Source: Athripsodes cinereus (taxonomy: Eukaryota; Arthropoda; Insecta; Trichoptera; Leptoceridae). Taken from it: a stretch of 64,000 nt of DNA. Position numbers and translations under genes: made by a program. The notes under the pieces are model-generated. The model made no database searches and was not told where the DNA came from. It saw nothing but the letters and a program-made list of their open reading frames with translations. The stretch spans positions 3,286,001-3,350,000 of the forward strand of contig OX388310.1 of assembly GCA_947579605.1 (NCBI GenBank), in the 5' to 3' direction. Shown in pieces: positions 21,419 through 33,502 of the stretch (positions are counted from its first letter, which is position 1; every line of letters begins with the position of its first letter).

Positions 21419-21819
21419 AGTCTCTCCCCTGTCCCCCCTCGATGATACGCTCTTGCACAAACTGTGAGTAGATAGATAGATGCGTACATCCCTATCAAAT
21501 ATTGACAAAGGGAGATATGAATGAAAAATTCGAGGTATTTATTCCAAAAACTCTGCTCGTATCGTTTGTCCTATCAAAATAATAAGAGTCTTTTGAAAAA
21601 ATACGTGAATTGGTATTACCATGGATATGTTGAATATTTAGGGAGTTTTCTGTTTATATTTCATTTTATGTGAAGTCTCCCTTTTTGTGTTCAAAATAAG
21701 AAAATAATGATTCTCTTTCAGGCACTACTATTTATTTTTGTTGTATATTAAACAAATATTTCGGACTTTTATGTTTTATCTCATATTTAATTACTTTATT
21801 TCATGGGAGGGGCGTAATG

Positions 21820-22040
21820 CAAGACTCGAAGATCCAAGATGGAGCCAAATGGTAGTGGAGTGGAGACTTCCTGAAGATATAAAAAAGTAGAGGACAACCT
21901 CCCACACAATGATTTGACCACATTAAAAAAATTCTAGTGATTGGATACAGAAAACCCAGGACAGAGATGCCTGAAGACATTATGGGAGAGGCTTATGTTG
22001 AGCATTGGACAGGGACTGTTTATAAGAAAGTACTTTTTTA
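21820..22040 (+). pseudogene. Decayed RTE RT C-terminal relic
   Basis: ACCCAGGACAGAGATGCCTGAAGACAT...GGGAGAGGCTTATGTTGAGC...TGGACAGGGAC matches the relic at 31345-31475 (CAGGACAGAGATGCC...GGGGAAGGCTTATGTTCAGCCGTGGACAGGA). In RTE proteins this is the AQDRxxWRxxxEAY C-terminal motif. Frames are broken. Confidence 0.5.
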
Positions 22041-22459
22041 CGATCTTAAAATATGATAAGAACACGTTGATTAGAAGAAAATACTTTAAGAGCTGTTATG
22101 AAAGATGCGTTTGTAATACTCGTAATAGTATGCTAGACAATTTTTGAAAGATGCACCGCAAGGACCCATTCAGAAATCATAGCAACTCCTGAACAATAGG
22201 GGTTTTAACCTTGCCTTAAACACCTCCCCACCCTCCAGAGTTGTCTAGGAATTATTATATCTACAGTTAATGCCGAAAATATAAACAAAGATTTTATCTA
22301 TTGCAAAATGTTATGCAAAACTTTTTTTCAAAAGATAAGGTTTCATTCTACCTTACATGAGATATATTGGAACCAACATCCATGGAAAACACGATATTCG
22401 TTGAGTTTAAGATTGAAAATAAGTACCTATCCCATATCTGAGCAAAAATACTTACCTTT

Positions 22460-22514
<55 letters not shown>

Positions 22515-24129
22515 TCACTATTTATTTATTTATTTCAATTTTTTCAGGATACATACAGTTGATACAAAAAATACAATACATATTCAGCAATAAGCAAAAA
22601 AAAAACATATTCAGCAATAAGCAAACCAGTGAAGATCCCTATATTACCCTTATGTGCTCTTTTATAAAACAATTGTGAAAATTTGTATTAGGAATCACAA
22701 CTTGTGTCACAAATCCTGTCTATTTATAGTAAATTTTAAGGCGGAGAAGATGTTTTTGTAAACTAGTTCAGATGAAAACTTAGAACAATATTAATTGTGT
22801 CGTTTCTTGGAATAAGACAGAGTAAACATGAAAAACAAACAATAAAATAAATTGATTTCAGCACGTGTAAGCGTTAAACTATGAAATTCGTTATAATTGT
22901 CTTTGATAACTCTTTGTCTCATAAATACGAAGATATGTCATTAAAAAGGTTAAAAATCAAATTTGGTGAGCTTTTGATTTGAGTTGTTTAGTGCAGTAAC
23001 ACACCCTCTCAAGGTTCGCTCTGAGATATGAAAACCCGCATTAGCAGTTCAAACTAGCTACAGTTCCAAAAGATTTTAACATAAACCTTTAACCAATTTT
23101 TTAAAGCTTTTCATTTAGGAATTTTTGAGTTTAAGAAACAACGACACAGTTTATTTTTTACTCTGATAAATAACATTTAACTCAAACGTTTTTTTTTCAA
23201 ATAAGCGTGATATCAAGAAAGCTCTTGATAATAGATAAGATATCTTGACACTATCAAAAGAACTTAATTAAGTTCAATGAAACGAGTTTTCTTAATAATG
23301 TCAAGCCATCTTGACTTGGAATGACACAATCTATCGACCATCTGATAAACGAGTATCCCACATATGCATTCCAAGGATAACTTCAGGACAGACACGCACT
23401 TACAGACGACGCGATCCGGTGGCTGCGTAATGCGGAGGTCAAGTTTTGGGCGACCATTAGAAGAATGAATGACTTAAGCGTGAATTTATCGTTTGATACA
23501 TTTCTAAAATTCTTAAATGTGTTTTTTCATTATGTTAACGCACAAACCGTTAAGCTGTTCATTTAACTTGTCGGAAATTTACATAAATTGTAGATCTGAT
23601 CAAAGCATTTTCAATCAATAAATTACAATCTTCTATTAATATTCATGGAACAATCAGTAATCATCAATCGATTAAACATTTGGTATCTTCCATTTGAATT
23701 CCGACAGCAAATAGTGCAATTGATGGCGTGCTGATATTAATTCAACATGTATGCAATAATTATAATACTCTAAACTATTATATATTTATACGTTCATTAT
23801 TATAGAACAGAGTACGTGATGGGTCGGTATTATAATGAAATTGCAGTCGGTATTAATTATTGTTTGCAGAATATGCTAAGTTTCCAAAAGCATTATATTA
23901 TTATACTCACCGTAACTTTCGAAGGGAATACAATATTATGTTCTAATAATTAAAATAATGCATCGATACATTTTGATAAAAGTGGTGTTAAATAAAGGAC
24001 GGACTAAATTTATGTTTAATTGCCTCTTTTGTTTAATTTATGTACAATTTTAGTGAATCTAAACAAACATGAATAATATTTATTTATGTAGAGAAACAGT
24101 GAACATGATTTGACTGAGTCTATTATATA
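22041..24129. other. AT-rich spacer with a run of 50 T
   Basis: A pure run of 50 T (22462-22511) ends near ATTTATTTATTT and may be the reversed poly-A of an unrecognised retroposon on the minus strand. A 22-nt phrase (CATATTCAGCAATAAGCAAA) is duplicated at about 22580-22625. A cluster of TCAAGAT/ATCTTGA motifs lies at 23208-23330. No gene recognised. Confidence 0.5.
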
Positions 24130-24380
24130 TAGTGAGCGATGGAATGGTGCTCGAAGGAATGGTGCTTGGACACGTGGACTTTCGAAGATCAAATGGCAAG
24201 ATCATTTAAACAAATCCTGCAGGACGGTCACGTGTTGAGCACATTGAACAGGAGAGCATGCATGAGGAATTGTATGACAGTGACGGAAGCGAAAGATGTA
24301 TGAAAGGATGAAGGAAGTGACGCTTGATTCATTCTGCCTACTTCGCGAGGGAAGCGGCGTGATAGTATGTATGTATTATG
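24130..24380 (+). pseudogene. Decayed RTE tail (family 1-related)
   Basis: AAATCCTGCAGGACGGTCACGTGTTGAGCA...GCATGCATGAGGAATTGTATGA...GAAGCGAAAGATGT follows the same blocks as 34093-34190. The tail ends GGCGTGATAGTATG with TATG repeats instead of TATAG. The frame is broken. Confidence 0.6.
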
Positions 24381-25504
24381 AAAAATAGTATTATGACCAT
24401 CAAGCAATGGTCCACATTAAAAACCTATGATCAGGGCATGACACATGCACAGACGATAAAATACACAAATGGAGTTTGGCATCTAGAGCTGAGTATGAAT
24501 GCGACTCACAGACACTGAACCATATTGTGAAGTGTTTTATGCATGGTTTTGAGTTAAGTTGTGGAGGGCGTGCGTGAGGTGTTCATCGATGCAGCCTACT
24601 TCCAGAGAAATTTGTCGGTGAATTAAAGAATACCAAATACAGTGAAAAACTATCGATATTTTTTGGGCGACTCAATTGATTCAAGATAATATGAGATATT
24701 AAATATTTATTTTGAATCTTATTCAAGCCATTTGATTAGGTATTTTGAACCTTTGTTAATAGTAAAATTATTTATATTTATTATCTCTATTTCATTGCAA
24801 TCATACAACATGTTCAATTGCATTATATTGATATCGGGTGAACTTATGCAATTTATAACCTACAGGGTGAAATTATTAACAAAGGGAGGGCAGCAAATGA
24901 TAGTTCTATGATTAAACAACACGCAGAGAATATTGTGATAGGATGGGGGTGGGCACTGTGGGCAGGTTAATTCACCATGGGATGTATACGGGGAAATAGA
25001 TTGCATTACAGACAATATTTATAAGTATTTAGCTTAATATGCAGTTTGATATTTCAATATATTAATATATTTATTATAGTGGTTGTAGGTTCTTCAACAA
25101 ATACATCAAACTGCTACGTCATTTGCGGTATGTTATGAAATTATGTAGTTTGTACAATGCTTGTAATATTATAAATGGTTCCTGTGAACAATAAGTAATA
25201 AATCAAATGTTTAGAATATTTACCATTTTTTTTATTATTTTACCGGATTTGGGTACACGTACAATGTGCAGATGACATTACCAATCAGATATCTCGTTTG
25301 GAGATAACCTTGCGTAAAATAGCTACTAGCGAAAGACAAAGTGATGGTACAAATAGTTATGAAGAGTTTCTAAAACGCCTTTTCAAAAAACGGGCATATT
25401 TCTCTATCCATCCATACCCACTATTTATACAGCGCCGTACTGTGATAATATCACTTCAAGGATGCTTTGCATTATTTAGGACCTCCGTTTTCCTCTGCTT
25501 CCTG
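24381..25504. other. AT-rich spacer, nothing recognised
   Basis: About 1.1 kb without a supported gene. Confidence 0.5.
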
Positions 25505-25925
25505 GCACTGTCCCAACTTATTGCCGCTGAAGGCTATTGGGGTCGGCTCTTCTCGTTCTGAGGTTATACATTCTTCTGTTTCTTATATCATCTTCATCCA
25601 GGCCATTTCTCCGCAGGATTCTATTGCATTGTGTCATCCAGGTATTCTTTGGTCTCCCTCTTGATGGATATCAAGGGAGATTTATTGACGTAGCTTTGTT
25701 AACAGTGTGTTCCGGTGGTCTCCGCTTTATGTGGCCATACCATCTAAGTGCCTCTCTTCTAGTTTGTTATTTATGTCCGTCACACCCATGCTACCACGAA
25801 TGCGTGAACTTCTTATCTTATCTTTTAATGATACTACATATTATCAATCAAAATGTCGCATTACGCACTATATCCACAACATCCCTCTCACATCCGATCA
25901 TTCTTCTAATATAAAAAGGTGCAAT
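25505..25925 (-). pseudogene. RTE-type LINE RT C-terminal relic (family 4)
   Basis: On the minus strand, pieces of an RTE C-terminus can be read: RMIGCERD, then RRPPEHT, SIKRGRPKNTWM and RRNGLDEDDI in different frames. GRPKxTW is the usual basic motif of these proteins. Several frameshifts and stops are present. It shares its 3' end with 4541-4960. Plus-strand open frames in 25298-25934 are shadows. Confidence 0.65.
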
Positions 25926-27261
25926 AAGGTTTGAAAAGCTTTTATCCAAAACAATATTATCTCTCCAATAGCCATACAATTATTATTGAACCAATAATTG
26001 TGAAACCAAACATATTATCTACCATAATAATGCAATCTCATCACATGGTAGAATTTCTGCTGAAGTTGTTGTACGAGTAGGTATTTCAGATTTATCAAGT
26101 GCATATTATTACTTATATATAATAATAACTAGTTACTGTATTTAGGTACTTCCCAGTAGAGAACATGTTGCAAAATGTTGAATAATAATACCTCCATCGC
26201 ATATGAAAGCAAACACCACTTATATGTACAGACTGCATGCAAAGTGAAATTTGATAAACAAGCAGTATAATCATATTATTATTATACAAGCTTTTGTAAC
26301 CCGGCATTGCTCGGGTTTAAATAAACAAAAACCGTGCAAATACATGGGTTAAAACTGGTATTTTTAGTTTGTAGTACCTACATAAATCTTCAAGTGATTT
26401 GCCATGAAAAGTAAAGAAAAATATTAGGCGAAAATAAATAGGTTCTTATGGCTAGTACCGAGGTACTTTTGTATTTATTTATACAAAAAATCAATTAACA
26501 TTGTTTATGGATTTTTTACATACTTAATACTATTCTTATTCTACAGTATGGATTTCTATGGTCTCATAATATCCTCCATTATGAAAATAGCTCAAAATGT
26601 CAAAAATATGCAATTTTTATTCTCATAATTCAGGATTTTTTGTCATCAGCAATCACAATGTTTCATTATGTAAACAGTCCCTAATTATTTAGTTTCAGTA
26701 TTGTTTTATTTATTGTTACATCCATTTTGGAATTAATTCAATACAATGAAAAATGTTTGACTATAAATATTGGATTTTCATACATTCGCTTGGCAATTTT
26801 GTCAAGCGAATGTATGGGAATCTCATTAAAATTGTAATATCTTTATCAATACATAAGATATTTAAAATGTTTTTAGCCTTAAACCTGCCCAGGAGATGAG
26901 ACCTCGTATAGAGTGTATTATTTTACTTCTGTCTTTCCTTATTTCAGAGTCCATTGAGGACATACGCACATACGAACCGACTCAAATATTTATATGTGGA
27001 TTCCTATAACCAATATACATACTGTGATAATTCGTGTGCACGTATCATATTAGGTACTAACACAAACAGAGAAAACGTAACACATACTTCTGCGAATTAT
27101 TCATGAAAGAAGAGGTTTGGATTACTATGTATTATAATGTATCTCGTACAAAAGGATTAGCTTCTGAAATTACTGTGTTATAAGTCATATTCTGTGCGTC
27201 ATAAGAAATTTAATTTTTCAAAAACAATTTTTCATTTTTTTCGAATTGGAAATTGTATCGC
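25926..27261. other. AT-rich spacer with a short hairpin
   Basis: No supported gene. AGCTTTTGTAACCCGGCATTGCTCGGGT at 26288-26315 resembles the ends of common lepidopteran repeats, but the family is not certain. A clean hairpin lies at 26774-26826 (CATACATTCGCTTG paired with CAAGCGAATGTATG). Confidence 0.5.
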
Positions 27262-27273
27262 ATAAGTCATGTC

Positions 27274-27637
27274 ATGCCTTTGAGATGTGGTGCTACAGAC
27301 GCATGCTTAAGATCCATTGGTCGGAACACGTCGAAAACGAAGAAGTATTAACCAGGGTAGGCGAAAAAAGGCAACTTCTTAAGAGAATCAGCCAACAACG
27401 AGCTAACTGGATTGGCCACAACATCAGGCACCCAGGACTACTCATCGCCATCGCGGAGAGTAAGACCGAGGGGATAAATGGCAGAGGCCGACCAAGAGAC
27501 GCGTATATGGACCAACTGAAGAGGGACATGAACTGTGGCTCATACGTAGAGCTGAAAAGACTGGCTGAGAATAGAGACGAATGGAGAAGAAAAACCAAAC
27601 TCGTTGCAGACCAATCCTATGGATTGTAACTCATTAT
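27274..27637 (+). pseudogene. RTE-type LINE RT C-terminal fragment (family 2), copy 2, with 12-bp target duplication
   Basis: Flanked by ATAAGTCATGTC on both sides (27262-27273 and 27638-27649), a target duplication that defines the insert exactly. The frame runs from the truncation point to the stop at 27629: FEMWCYRRMLKIHWSEHV, then WIGHNIRHPGLL, GRGRPRDAYMDQLKRDMN and EWRRKTKLVADQS. This is an RTE-clade C-terminus, lacking all catalytic parts. The 3' UTR after the stop is only about 8 nt, extremely short. It differs from copy 1 (11332-11663) at about six positions in 330 bp. Confidence 0.9.
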
Positions 27638-27949
27638 ATAAGTCATGTCTGACGATATCGTATAAGAGAATCGATATTATTATTATGAAATATTCAAAAT
27701 CTTTATCATTTGACACTCCAAACAACTGTTGTTCAATAATTAGTTATATGTGCATTTTTTTTTGTTTTTATTGATTGATTTATTTTTTGTTATTGAAAAT
27801 TAAAAAAAAATCTTCTTCATTTTAATTTTTAAAAAGACTTTATATTATATGAAAAAATAAATTAAAAAAAAAAATTGTTTTACGTCATATGAGGTAAAAT
27901 ATGTAAATCATATAAATGTTCAGTAAGTACAATATCACCTTATTGGTTG

Positions 27950-28110
27950 TGCCCTAGACTAGACATGGACCTCACAACCCATCAAGGACAAAGTACACCT
28001 CGTAAAAAGGATGGGTTGCAGATTCAAGTCCCATCCAGGACACTATCAAATTATATGGCGTTGTCTTTTCTAAGTCTTGTGGGATAGTTTCATGTATTAA
28101 AACCTTTGAG
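27950..28110 (+). mobile_element. Possible SINE with B-box-like motif
   Basis: GGGTTGCAGATTCAAGTCCCATCCAGG resembles a tRNA T-arm/B-box. The upstream A-box is not convincing and no second copy was found in the window, so the call is weak. Confidence 0.3.
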
Positions 28111-28215
28111 TGTCAATTTCAATCATGTTAAAAAAAAAACAACAATTAATGTAGGAACATTTCAAATAGAAAAGAATATATAAAAAATCATAAATATTTA
28201 ATTATTGTCAGAGTT

Positions 28216-28590
28216 TTTCGGGTCAAAAGGCGAATTTCAATATTAATCTTAAGAGATATCCGACCTGATAATCCTAGAACGAACAGAGAGAGAAATAGTT
28301 TTTTATATACAGCTATTGGATTGTTCAATTCACTACCAGATAATATAAAGCGACTGAATAATATTGATCAATTTAAGAAATATTTGAAAAACTACATACT
28401 AAGAAGCCGAACAGAGACAATTATGTAAGAAGCAATTTTTGTGAGAAGACATTTTGTGCTTGAGTTTTAGAATTACATCCTCCCCTCATACCAGCATTTC
28501 ATTGCTGTTTGGGGAATACGAAATGTTTATTGTTAACTATAATAAAATATCAATATAAATGTATCCAAATATAAGTTGTCTAATATTAAA
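28216..28590 (+). pseudogene. Jockey/CR1-type LINE RT C-terminal end plus 3' UTR
   Basis: The frame ending at 28428 encodes PDNPRTNRERNSFLYTAIGL, then FNSLPDNIKRLNN and QFKKYLKNYIL. The LFNSLPxxIK and FKKxLK pattern is the C-terminal signature of Jockey/CR1-type proteins. Only about 55-60 codons remain after 5' truncation. The 3' UTR ends in AAATAAATAAATAAT. It is distinct from the 17.4-kb element. Confidence 0.75.
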
Positions 28591-29365
28591 TAAATAAATA
28601 ATAAATAAATCTTTATCAGGTATAAAAATATGTTAAATATTTTTACCTTATTCACAATATGGTGTCAATCCTTTGTCTCGTAAATCCAATCTGTAACAAG
28701 ATAAAGAAATAATTATTATTATAAAAAATACCAATCAGTATGAACAAATATTTTAAATGTGAAAGCTTCTTGTATTCAAAAGTACACAAATGAACTTTTA
28801 TACAAATCAAAATGGGGAATGAGAGATGAATTAAAATCCTGAAATCCTGAAAATGTGCAAAATCTCACAAAGACATTTTAATGAGCATGTTAAAGCCAAA
28901 TTCTTAGAATATCTACTAGGAGAAACATCCCTTCGAATCGCGGACAAATTCCAACGAAATGTTTTACATTATTTCTTTTGATTACGCTCGGTGCAAGTAT
29001 CTATCTAGTATAGGAATGCTGAGCTATTTCTTTGTATTACATGTTGTAGGTATTACTATTCGCTAGGAAATTGTTTGCATTCTGAAAATGAATTGAAAAT
29101 TTTTGAAATAGAAAATATTTTCAAAATCGTATCCTAGGATGACATGATTTTTATTTTATTTTGATTTTTAGTTACAGCGGTATAAAATATTCCACTAATA
29201 CATTTATCATTGACATTTTCTTTTGACTATTTATTATTGTAACAGACTCATTTTACAATTTTTCATTGTTTGACTATCATTTCAATTATTTTTTTGTACC
29301 TATAAATTAAGTTTTGTTCATTCCTTTGTTTTTTTTTTGTTATTTTTTCTTTTGTTTTTTCATTT
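28591..29365. other. AT-rich spacer, nothing recognised
   Basis: No supported gene. Confidence 0.5.
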
Positions 29366-29440
29366 TTCCTGCTGAGACCGCCTTGGCCAAAAGCTGTTAT
29401 GGTCTCAGTACAGGGTGATGTTTTTTTATAATAATAATTG
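29366..29440 (+). mobile_element. LINE 3' end with stem-loop (family X)
   Basis: CCTGCTGAGACCGCCTTGGCC...TATGGTCTCAGTACAGG then AATAATAAT. CTGAGAC pairs with GTCTCAG. The same block in reverse is at 55961-56040, also ending in a trinucleotide repeat. A structured 3' end shared by two truncated copies marks the RT recognition site of one LINE family. Confidence 0.7.
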
Positions 29441-30054
29441 TTCGCTATGGTAGCGAAGGCTATTTTTATTGTTTTTATTTTGTTTTTCCTAATTGTTGCA
29501 ACACTTCGGATTGGTAATTTTTTCGGACATCTAGGTATGAATGCGATTTAAAGGTACATGTCCTGATTATCTACATTCCATGATACCAAAATGTCACATA
29601 TTATTCCTACCCAAAAAACCTTACCAACAAGTTAGTGTCAATTCATACGGGAATACGGTCGGATCAAATTTCTACATTCGCTCTACAAATTAATCATCAA
29701 TTCAAGTATTTCATTGTCAAATTTTATCATTATCTTATTTTATTATAATTCGGAATAAAATCATTTATACTAAAAATCAACAAATCGGAATCGAAAAAAA
29801 GATCGAACAACCATTAACTGCAAATTAATTTCTGTGCAAGTTTAGTGTGTGCAGTTTTTTGTGAAACCAGCGACCTCTGGATAAAGGAGTAAAATTGGTA
29901 AGTCCCATGCCCCATTTATCATTTTCCATCTTCCTACATCCATTGTTGATGTTTTGGCTGTATTGATAATTTAATATACATAGTTAAAATAAACAACAAT
30001 AATACAATTTATAATCAATTTATGTGCATGCTACTACAAGTTGTATTTTTGTCG
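29441..30054. other. AT-rich spacer, nothing recognised
   Basis: No supported gene or repeat family. Confidence 0.5.
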
Positions 30055-30135
30055 TCTGTCTGTCAAATTGTTATTTTTTTTTTATTTTACATGTAAAAGA
30101 CTCTAGCGTATAAAAATGTAAATAAATAAAATAAA
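30010..30135 (+). mobile_element. LINE 3' end (family W)
   Basis: GTATTTTTGTC...TGTCTGTCAAATTGTTATT...ACATGTAAAAGACTCTAGCGTATAAAAATGTAAATAAATAAA. The same order appears in reverse at 36290-36480. The tail consists of AAATA repeats. There is no coding sequence. Confidence 0.65.
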
Positions 30136-30799
30136 AAAAACCATTTAGAAAACCAATAAAAGTCTCGCTGTTTACAAAACGCAAAAAAAATTGGATAAAT
30201 TGAAACTAGTTTTTCAATTTACTATAGATATAAGGCGAGAGAGACGTCAATCTACTTCTTATAAAATATAAGTCTGTTTTTTACAAATTTATTTTGAAAA
30301 TAAAATGTAACTTATCGTAATTACTTTAAATACTCACGCGAGATCTCCAATTGAAATATATTTACAAAAATAGGTCTAACAAAAACAGAAGAATGTTAAA
30401 ATAAAGTAAATTGTTAGACACTTTGTCACCGAACAAACGTGATAACTAAACTTACGTATTTTGATAGGCGCAAATTATACCAATGCGATATTCTTGAAGA
30501 AAATATTAATACAAGTAAATTGTTTGTGTGTAGTAATTGAGATATTAAGCTGGTAGCAGTTATGAAAATTAAACTCCCAACCCTCCATATTTTTACATTA
30601 TCATTTGACTTCATTCCATTTGTTGCTGTTGCAAAATACCAGATGAGCTTTTCCAGGATTCATAATATTAACATTTAAGTACTAGCATGGGTGTACCCAA
30701 GAAGGGCGCTAACTGGGACAGTTGCACCCCTAAAGGACCTGAAAAATAGTAGAAAGCATTCAAAATTAGTATGAAAAGTGTACAAAATAATTATTTGCG
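30136..30799. other. AT-rich spacer, nothing recognised
   Basis: The minus-strand open frame at 30426-30614 has no motif. Confidence 0.5.
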
Positions 30800-30920
30800 T
30801 GTATACCATGAGAAATTTCATGAGTGTTGAAGAAGCGAAGGAAGTATGAAAGGATAGATATATACGGTGCTTCGTCCTCTTTGCCTACCCCAATTAGGAT
30901 ACGGCGTGAGAGTATAGTAA
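30800..30920 (+). pseudogene. RTE family 1 3' tail, decayed
   Basis: GAAGAAGCGAAGGAAGTATGAAAGGATAGA...TTTGCCTACCCCAATTAGGATACGGCGTGAGAGTATAGTA matches the last 110 bp of 33945-34265. The frame is lost. Confidence 0.7.
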
Positions 30921-31344
30921 ACTATAATAAATCGAGAAGAGTGAGACAAAAAAGTTGCAAACAGTTGATCCTATTTTAACAATACGAGTTTTCTAAGTTG
31001 TTGTCCCTCCCTCCATAGAAAAGTTCTAGGTATGCCCTTGTCCAATAGCTTTTAAACGCAGTGTCGCGTCATGTCGGTCGGCGTCTTTTGGAAAGGAATT
31101 TCGAGCAGAAGACTTTTTAAAACTAATTAAAACCCTTTTTTACTCAGCCCCAAACAATCATCATATTGATGAAAAATAACAAGCGTTGACATAGCATTTG
31201 CATCACGAATTGAAAAAGAAAAAAAATTCTACTTAGGTACTCATCAAGTAAAGAAAATGACATTTGCTTCTTAAAAATTTAAACATCCAAATATCAGTAT
31301 TTTCATTTCATCTTATTATTTGTGCTTTAATTATTAACCCACTT
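30921..31344. other. AT-rich spacer, nothing recognised
   Basis: No supported gene. Confidence 0.5.
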
Positions 31345-31475
31345 CGACACGATGGTCTGACAACTTTAGAAGAATCGCTGGTGACTGGGCAGACAGCTCA
31401 GGACAGAGATGCCAGGGGATATATGGGGAAGGCTTATGTTCAGCCGTGGACAGGAATAGCTGCATAAGTAAGTAA
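31345..31475 (+). pseudogene. RTE RT C-terminal relic
   Basis: Across frames it reads RWSDNFRRIAGDWAD, then AQDRDA and an EAY-like block (GGCTTATGTTCAG). This is the C-terminal motif of an RTE reverse transcriptase family that differs from families 1 and 2. Related to 21820-22040. Short and frameshifted. Confidence 0.6.
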
Positions 31476-32029
31476 ATAATTATTTTACTTCTTGTCACAA
31501 GTGATCTAAATTCTCTTCAATATATTGAAAATCTTTTAAAAATATTTATACTATTAGAAACAATATACGAACAAACATTGCGATGTTTATTTCAATGAAC
31601 AAAGTCGAATATTTCTATAGAGATTGTATTACCGTCAAGTGATAATAAAATTAGTCGAATAATGGGTGATATTTTACCAAAATATGGTTATTGTTTAGGT
31701 TTGTTGTACTCGAATTTTGTAACAGAATATTACATTATCATATTTTTATTATTATTATACAGGTATTTGTACAGGTACACAAAACAATTATGGTCTGACA
31801 TAAAAATTAAAGAAAATGTGACAAGGAAAATATACAAAAAAACTCTTGTTGATAGCTTCATCGTGTATTGGGGTGGCTAGTATAAATCGTTTTTTGCGAT
31901 AATTCCGCCACTTGATACATTTGTAATCATAATATATTTGTATAATACATATTATGTCAACAAAGTTTTATTAATTATTATTTATGTCGCAGTTTCATTA
32001 TCTAACAATCTACTGTTCTTATCTTTTCT
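31476..32029. other. AT-rich spacer, nothing recognised
   Basis: No supported gene; the open frame at 31662-31880 has no motif. Confidence 0.5.
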
Positions 32030-32365
32030 ATCCTATCCCATTCCTTGTAAGATAAACAGAAAGGACGGAATGCAAGTTCGATCTATCCAAACACTCTTCT
32101 TTGGTTAAAGCGCTTCCTTCACATTCGTGAAAGTTATCATGCATTTACGCCGATTTCATTCACCTAACATAAAGCCTTTTGCAAAATCGCATAATATATC
32201 CATTTAGTCAAGCTGCATGCTTCTCGGAGATCCGCCTTTTTTAAACCCTTTTTTCAAACTTTCGAAAAATGTGCTTTCATCACCCATACATTATGTCCGA
32301 AAAATAATAATTTGTTTACAAGCATCTTATCCACAACACTCATCTCACATTCATTCATTTTCTAA
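32030..32365 (-). pseudogene. RTE family 1 relic, strongly decayed
   Basis: Minus-strand copy collinear with 13620-13935: AGATAAACAGAAAGGACGGAATGC, CGCTTCCTTCACATTC, CATGCATTTACGCCGATTTC, a TTCTCGGAGATCCGCC region, TTTGTTTACAAGCATCTTATCCACAACACTC. Many small changes destroy the frame. Confidence 0.65.
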
Positions 32366-33255
32366 TATAGTTTTTTATTACACTTAGTTACAAAACTTTA
32401 CTTCAGGTAAATTCATATTTCATTTTATAAGCATTTTCTAAGAATTACCATATAACATTCATAAGATGATTTGTGACTTGAAGAAAATATTGCATTACAT
32501 TGTAACTAAAACCTGGAGAGAAACATCCATTCATTGCCCTGTTACAAGTTCCGTGATATATTGCGAAGGTATTATTATTGTTGCACCATCATTATTATAT
32601 CACTCGATATTCTTTAAAGTTTTCACATTTGTGTAGCTTTTAAACTTTCACCAACAGGGACAATAATACAATCTACGAGCAGCGCTTAAAGTTTCAGTTA
32701 AAAAGCTATTGTGTATGCGACGATAATAGTTTCGGCATCTAAGTTATGGCATCCCACATTCCACAGTTTAATGAGATTCGAGTGCTGGTTGGTTTCTTTA
32801 GACAGGTACATTTCGAGGGTATTCAGACGAACTTAAGAATTAATTATTTTGTTCTGGAAATAATTTAAACACAATTTGAAATAATAATATACACCATCAT
32901 ATGGAATCACCCCAAGTGGAGTATTACAATATTAGAAACAGTTCCTTAACTTAATGAAATAAACACACAGATTATCTTCTTGACTTTATAATAATACGTA
33001 AAATATTCAGGATGGTTGGTAGAACTTATCCATATATTTATTAATATCTTATAATTTTGTGATGTTTTACGAATACCCATCTTTTGTAGAAAACTCGAAG
33101 GCTTATAGAAAAATATGCGAGAACTATTCCATTCTAGAAACTTAACAAGATTTTAAATTTAATTACAATGTATTCTAGTAACAGTTTTAAAAGATGATTC
33201 CATATTTACGTTATTACATTATGTCGTCGTAAATAACATAACATTACATACATAA
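32366..33255. other. AT-rich spacer, nothing recognised
   Basis: About 0.9 kb without a supported gene. Confidence 0.5.
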
Positions 33256-33400
33256 ACAATTCACACAGATCGAGCTAGTCCCAAACTAAGATATGAATGT
33301 GACGACACACATATATAATACACTTAACACATATACATTCAGCACCCATACCCAGGACAGTTTGAAAAATGTCAATGTTCATTTTTCCCTTTAAATGAAA
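33256..33400 (-). mobile_element. tRNA-derived SINE (family A), 3' part only
   Basis: CAATTCACACAGATCGAGCTAGTCCCAAACTAAGATATGAAT...ACCCAGGACAGTTTGAAAAATGTCAATGTTCATTTTTCCC is the reverse of 59340-59478. The A/B-box head is missing on the right side. An extra AC/AT-rich stretch lies inside. Confidence 0.75.
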
Positions 33401-33460
33401 ATAAAAATGTAAATTTTGATTGGAATGGAGTGGATATCTTATGTAACATATTATAGTTAG

Positions 33461-33502
33461 TCTGCTGGCTACCCAATTTGTGAGGTATTCCGTTATGGTA
33501 TG
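33461..33502 (+). mobile_element. SINE-like repeat (RTE-tailed), 3' end only
   Basis: TCTGCTGGCTACCCAATTTGTGAGGTATTCCGTTATGGTATGG corresponds to the 3' terminal block of the dispersed repeat. Confidence 0.65.

Noticed and set aside
22308..22562. 84-aa open frame rich in Phe
   Set aside because: It is the translation of a run of 50 T.
23208..23330. Cluster of TCAAGAT/ATCTTGA motifs as a regulatory array
   Set aside because: Spacing is irregular, no nearby gene, and such motifs are frequent in AT-rich DNA.
25298..25934. Several overlapping plus-strand open frames
   Set aside because: Shadows of a minus-strand RTE relic with many frameshifts.
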